From the NCBI GenBank assembly GCA_027046415.1, contig JALTYW010000173.1, forward strand, positions 1 through 11,085: a stretch of DNA of 11,085 bases, written 5' to 3'. This document shows, piece after piece, positions 8,430 to 11,085 of this stretch. The stretch is from Sulfurovum sp. (lineage in GTDB: Bacteria; Campylobacterota; Campylobacteria; Campylobacterales; Sulfurovaceae). The notes beneath the pieces are model-generated. The model was given only the letters and a program-made list of their open reading frames with translations. It ran no database searches and had not been told where the DNA came from. How positions within the stretch are numbered: the stretch's first letter is position 1; the number at the start of each line of letters is the position of its first letter. Position numbers and translations under genes: made by a program.

Positions 8430-9548
8430 ATGAATAAAGTAAGCTTGTATTTTGAAAATGGTCTGATGCTCGAAGCTAAAAGCTTTGGTGCTGAGGGGAC
8501 TGCGGTGGGTGAGATTGTCTTCAACACTTCGATGACAGGGTATCAGGAGATCGTGACAGATCCTTCCTATGCGGGGCAGTTTGTTACCTTTACGATGCCT
8601 GAGATCGGTAATGTCGGCTGTAATGCACAGGATATGGAGAGCAAAGGAGCATACTGTAAAGGGATTATTGTCCGCTCCTATCAGCCTCGTCCTTCCAACT
8701 TCCGATGCGAAGAGCCGCTTGATGTACTGCTCAAGCGTGAAAATGTACTGGGCATCACAGATATCGATACCCGCTTTCTAACCAAGATGCTCCGTAATGA
8801 AGGGGCTATGATGATGGTCGCTTCTACCGAGATTCACGATGAAGCGGCACTCAAAGAGGTGCTTGAAAGTTCCCCGCGTATCGAAGAGGTCAACTACATT
8901 GAGCAGGTAAGTACCAAAGAGGCATATGTACACCAAGAGGCACGTTACAATGCACAGACATTCGAGTATGAAACACCAAAGACTACCAAAAAGATCATCG
9001 CTCTTGATTTTGGTATCAAACGAAATATCCTCAATGAACTGACCCATGCGGGTATGGAAGTAACAGTCGTACCAAACTCGATGGCTGCTGATGAGATCAT
9101 TGCCAAGTTTGAAGCAAAAGAGATTGACGGTGTGTTCCTCTCAAATGGACCGGGAGACCCGCTCATCCTCAAAGAGGAGCAAGAGAAAATCAAGCAGCTT
9201 ATTGAAGCCAAAGTACCGATGTTCGGTATCTGTCTTGGACATCAACTGCTCTCTATCTCTCACGGCTACGATACCTATAAACTCAAGTTCGGTCACCACG
9301 GCGGCAACCATCCGGTGAAAAACAGTATCACAGGTGCCGTTGAGATCACAGCACAAAACCACAACTATAATGTACCCGACAACATCACCGAAGTAGCGGA
9401 AGTGACCCATGTCAACCTCTTTGACAACACTATTGAGGGATTGCGTTACAAAGAGGCTCCGGTTATGTCAGTACAGCATCACCCAGAAGCGAGCCCGGGA
9501 CCGCATGAGTCGGCATATATCTTTAGTGAATTTGCAAAGATGCTCTAA
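8430..9548 (+). CDS. carA: Carbamoyl-phosphate synthase small (glutaminase) subunit
   Basis: CarA hydrolyses glutamine and channels ammonia to CarB, which makes carbamoyl phosphate for pyrimidines and arginine. The 372-aa length is normal. The N-terminal CPSase small-chain domain spans about 1-150, with FNTSMTGYQEI at 31-41 and SYAGQ at 46-50. The class I glutamine amidotransferase domain spans about 187-372. C268 in FGICLGHQ is the nucleophile and H351/E353 in HHPEASPGP complete the triad; SNGPGDP lies at 238-244. QNHNYNV (309-315) replaces the QNHGFAV seen in E. coli. AAAGGG at 8418-8423 lies six bases before the ATG. No carB is within the window, so the two subunits are not adjacent here. 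The flanking spacers carry repeats on both sides, so co-transcription with its neighbours is uncertain. Confidence 0.96.
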   Translation: MNKVSLYFENGLMLEAKSFGAEGTAVGEIVFNTSMTGYQEIVTDPSYAGQFVTFTMPEIGNVGCNAQDMESKGAYCKGIIVRSYQPRPSNFRCEEPLDVLLKRENVLGITDIDTRFLTKMLRNEGAMMMVASTEIHDEAALKEVLESSPRIEEVNYIEQVSTKEAYVHQEARYNAQTFEYETPKTTKKIIALDFGIKRNILNELTHAGMEVTVVPNSMAADEIIAKFEAKEIDGVFLSNGPGDPLILKEEQEKIKQLIEAKVPMFGICLGHQLLSISHGYDTYKLKFGHHGGNHPVKNSITGAVEITAQNHNYNVPDNITEVAEVTHVNLFDNTIEGLRYKEAPVMSVQHHPEASPGPHESAYIFSEFAKML

Positions 9549-9552
9549 AAAA

Positions 9553-9580
9553 GCGTTCAGCGCTCAGCGTTGAGCGTTCA
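9553..9580 (-). repeat. Degenerate tandem heptamer repeat downstream of carA
   Basis: Four adjacent 7-mers begin four bases after the carA stop: GCGTTCA, GCGCTCA, GCGTTGA and GCGTTCA. On the minus strand the unit reads TGAACGC, and the phase (C)TGAACG matches the (G)TGAAGG pattern upstream of carA. The third unit carries a C-to-G change that makes CGCTCA (9561-9566) and TGAGCG (9571-9576) a six-pair hairpin with a GCGT loop. Confidence 0.55.
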
Positions 9581-9604
9581 GAAGTGAATTTTTGAAAAAA
9601 AACA

Positions 9605-9680
9605 GGAACCGAAAGCTTTAGCCTCGCTCTGACGTTGATGGGTTCAGTAACGTTTATTCGGGGCTGAAGCCTCCGATTCC
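9605..9680. repeat. Inverted pair of related short repeats before ddl
   Basis: The plus-strand unit at 9605-9626 and the minus-strand unit at 9680-9659 are 22 nt each and match at 17 positions, all five differences being transitions. They face each other across 32 bp. Each can fold around a central GC-TTTA-GC or GC-TTCA-GC hairpin. The minus-strand unit is nearly identical to the repeat at 447-468. The inverted doublet is again REPIN-like but of a different family from the GTAG-headed pair at 36-113. Confidence 0.6.
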
Positions 9681-9709
9681 GAAATATGCAATAAAATGAA
9701 GGATAGAGA

Positions 9710-10750
9710 ATGAATATTGCCATTTTGTTTGGCGGGTCGAGTTTTGAGCATGAGATCAGTATTGTCTCTGCGATTACGATGAAGAAGGTACTTAAGAAGA
9801 GTCAGCTTGCCTACATCTTTGTCGATGCAAACCGTGAGTTCTGGCTGGTCGATACAGACAAGATTAACTCCAAACTCTTCTCTTCTGGTGAGTATAAAAA
9901 AGGGAAAAAACTGACGCTGAAAAAGGGTGGATTTTTTACCGAAGGAATGTTTGGCAGTAAGCAGGTAGCATTTGATGTGTTGCTCAATCTTATTCACGGA
10001 CGTGATGGAGAGGACGGCAAGGTTGCTTCGCTCATGGAATTTTTCGGTATTTCCTATATTTCACCGCGTCTGGAAGCTTCTGCACTCTCTTACAACAAAC
10101 TCTATACCAAGTATCTTGCCGAGAGTCTTGGGGTTAAAACTGTTGCCTATGAGCTTCTGCAAAAAAACGGTGAACGAAAAATCACTATGGAGTATCCGGT
10201 CATTATCAAGCCGGTACGTCTTGGCAGCAGCATTGGGGTAAGCATCGTCAAAAATGAGAGTGAACTGGACTATGCACTCGATGTTGCCTTCGAGTTTGAC
10301 ACTGATGTGATTGTTGAACCATTCCTTGAAGGCGTCAAGGAGTACAACCAGGCAGGCTGTCTGACAGATACGTGGGAACTCTCCATTGTTGAAGAACCGC
10401 ATAAAGAGGAGTTCCTTGATTTTGAAAAGAAATACATGGATTTTGCACGTGATGCGCAGGTACTTGCAGCAGATATCTCTGATGAGCTAAGAGAAAAGAT
10501 CCGTGAAAGCTTCAAAAAAATCTACGATCCTCTCTTTAAAGGCAGTATTATCCGTTGTGACTTCTTTGTGCATGAGGGAGAGGTGCTACTTAATGAGATC
10601 AACCCAATCCCCGGCTCTATGGCAAACTATCTGTTTGAAGATTTTGAAGGGATGCTTGGACGGCTTGCCAAATACCTTCCAAAAGAGTCAGACATTAAGA
10701 TTGACTACCGCTATATTCATTCTATTCAGCAGGCTAAAGGCAAAGCTTAA
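9710..10750 (+). CDS. ddl: D-alanine--D-alanine ligase
   Basis: Ddl is a cytoplasmic ATP-grasp enzyme that makes D-Ala-D-Ala for the peptidoglycan stem peptide. The 346-aa protein starts with LFGGSSFEHEIS (6-17), with E14 at the first D-Ala site. HGRDGEDG at 96-103 is the family signature. K167 in VIIKPVRLGSS binds ATP, and GSSIGVS (172-178) is the loop over the active site. RCDFF (282-286, D284) and NEINPIPGSM (295-304, E296 and N298) supply metal ligands. The end of the signature, PIPGSMANYLF, differs from the TLPGFT form of E. coli, as I recall for campylobacterotal enzymes. AAGGA at 9699-9703 lies six bases before the ATG. A 161-bp repeat-bearing spacer separates it from carA. Terminator-like hairpins follow. 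Confidence 0.95.
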   Translation: MNIAILFGGSSFEHEISIVSAITMKKVLKKSQLAYIFVDANREFWLVDTDKINSKLFSSGEYKKGKKLTLKKGGFFTEGMFGSKQVAFDVLLNLIHGRDGEDGKVASLMEFFGISYISPRLEASALSYNKLYTKYLAESLGVKTVAYELLQKNGERKITMEYPVIIKPVRLGSSIGVSIVKNESELDYALDVAFEFDTDVIVEPFLEGVKEYNQAGCLTDTWELSIVEEPHKEEFLDFEKKYMDFARDAQVLAADISDELREKIRESFKKIYDPLFKGSIIRCDFFVHEGEVLLNEINPIPGSMANYLFEDFEGMLGRLAKYLPKESDIKIDYRYIHSIQQAKGKA

Positions 10751-10793
10751 AAAGCCTTTTTTAAGCAAAAAATAGGAGTCTTTTTCTCCTATT
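10745..10793 (+). terminator. Tandem hairpins ending the ddl transcript
   Basis: The first stem is GCTTAAAAA (10745-10753) with TTTTTAAGC (10758-10766) over GCCT; it overlaps the ddl stop. The second is AATAGGAG (10771-10778) with CTCCTATT (10786-10793) over TCTTTTT. The second, preceded by six A, is the better candidate, although the T-tract after it is short. Together they probably stop ddl transcription before the ccoN promoter region. Confidence 0.5.
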
Positions 10794-10842
10794 AAACCCT
10801 CTTCAAACCCCCTTGTTTCAGTACTTTGCTACGATTTGACCC

Positions 10843-10869
10843 GTTTTGTTAAAAATTATTTAACAAAAC
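10843..10869. promoter_or_regulatory. 27-bp perfect inverted repeat upstream of ccoN (distal operator candidate)
   Basis: GTTTTGTTAAA (10843-10853) and TTTAACAAAAC (10859-10869) are perfect reverse complements around AATTA. Its core has the form GTTAA-N7-TTAAC (10848-10864), the same architecture as the palindrome over the ccoN -10 box at 10909-10925. The stem is AT-rich, so it is a weaker hairpin than a normal terminator, although a T-rich stretch follows. An operator upstream of ccoN is the preferred reading. Confidence 0.5.
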
Positions 10870-10908
10870 AGTTTTTCTTCCTTTTGTTTTAAGCTTCATA
10901 TGGGAAAA

Positions 10909-10925
10909 GTTAACCTATAATTAAC
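10909..10925 (+). promoter_or_regulatory. ccoN promoter -10 box within a GTTAA-N7-TTAAC palindrome
   Basis: TATAAT at 10916-10921 is a perfect -10 hexamer and is embedded in GTTAA (10909-10913) and TTAAC (10921-10925). Transcription would start near 10928 and give a leader of about 47 nt. A protein bound to the palindrome would block polymerase, so repression is the simplest reading. No good -35 is present. Confidence 0.5.
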
Positions 10926-10930
10926 GCTGA

Positions 10931-10952
10931 ATGTTGTTATAAGATACAACAT
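10931..10952. promoter_or_regulatory. Inverted repeat in the ccoN leader
   Basis: ATGTTGT (10931-10937) and ACAACAT (10946-10952) are perfect reverse complements with an 8-base spacer containing TATAAG. It may be a third protein-binding site, a leader hairpin ahead of the ribosome site, or the site of a second, closer -10. Confidence 0.4.
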
Positions 10953-10974
10953 AAATTTTTACAAGGGGGTATGC

Positions 10975-11085
10975 ATGCAGTCAAACGCAGCATTGGAATA
11001 CGATTATTCCGTAGCAAAATTGTTTACCTATACAACAATTTTGTTTGGATTTTTAGGTATGCTGATTGGTACGCTTATTGCGGCA
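10975..11085 (+). CDS. ccoN: cbb3-type cytochrome c oxidase subunit I, N-terminal part
   Basis: Only the first 37 codons are present; the frame is open to the window edge. The N-terminus has the LEYDYSVAKLF element followed directly by a hydrophobic helix (about residues 17-37), which matches the start of campylobacterotal CcoN. CcoN is the inner-membrane haem-copper subunit that reduces O2 in the high-affinity cbb3 oxidase, usually the first gene of ccoNOQP. The start is chosen because AAGGGGG at 10963-10969 lies five bases before this ATG and the frame continues. An ATG at 10971 is in another frame and gives no such product. The promoter upstream carries several inverted repeats, which suits an oxygen- or redox-controlled operon. 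Confidence 0.85.
   Translation, partial: MQSNAALEYDYSVAKLFTYTTILFGFLGMLIGTLIAA

Noticed and set aside
9553-9580. CRISPR-like array after carA
   Set aside because: The units are 7 bp, directly adjacent, with no spacers.
10909-10925. NssR-type box (TTAAC-N4-GTTAA) at ccoN
   Set aside because: The half-sites are in the opposite order with a 7-base spacer, so the Campylobacter NssR motif does not fit.
10971-10973. ATG at 10971 as the ccoN start
   Set aside because: It is in a different frame from the CcoN-like sequence and only two bases from the ribosome site; the ATG at 10975 gives the expected N-terminus.

Overview
The window looks like core chromosome of a campylobacterotal (epsilonproteobacterial) bacterium, most likely a free-living Sulfurovum-like lineage. 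This is inferred from several points: a CiaB-family protein, a HisZ-type histidine regulator beside purA, a purA / DUF507 / carA neighbourhood, Ddl and CcoN sequences of the campylobacterotal type, and a moderate GC content (not the very AT-rich composition of Campylobacter). No IS transposase, CRISPR array, tRNA or rRNA was found. The interest lies in the spacers, which carry many small palindromic or tandem repeats of several families, one of them inside a coding sequence.

Layout. 1-195: intergenic DNA with an inverted pair of GTAG-headed REP-like hairpins. 196-438 (+): small, very acidic hypothetical protein. 439-507: convergent spacer with two short palindromic repeats. 508-1833 (-): YajR-like MFS transporter with a C-terminal soluble domain. 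A divergent spacer then leads to rdgB (1904-2497), which overlaps by 4 nt a CiaB-family HEYGH metallopeptidase-like gene (2494-4395). The latter contains an in-frame palindromic insertion of about 60 bp.

A strong extended -10 promoter (4458-4466) starts a tight gene set: class V aminotransferase (4513-5640), hisZ (5637-6488) and purA (6485-7735), joined by ATGA overlaps, then a tandem DUF507 gene (7778-8329). carA (8430-9548) and ddl (9710-10750) follow. carA is bracketed by degenerate heptamer tandem repeats, and a second inverted repeat pair lies just before ddl. After ddl come terminator-like hairpins and a 224-bp regulatory spacer. ccoN, the cbb3 oxidase catalytic subunit, starts at 10975 and runs off the window. 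Its promoter carries two GTTAA-N7-TTAAC palindromes, one over the -10 box.

Functionally the plus-strand genes are housekeeping: nucleotide-pool sanitation (RdgB), histidine control (HisZ), purine synthesis (PurA), pyrimidine/arginine precursor synthesis (CarA), peptidoglycan precursor synthesis (Ddl) and respiration (CcoN). The best leads are the in-frame element in the ciaB-like gene, the REPIN-like pair at 36-113 and the paired operators before ccoN.
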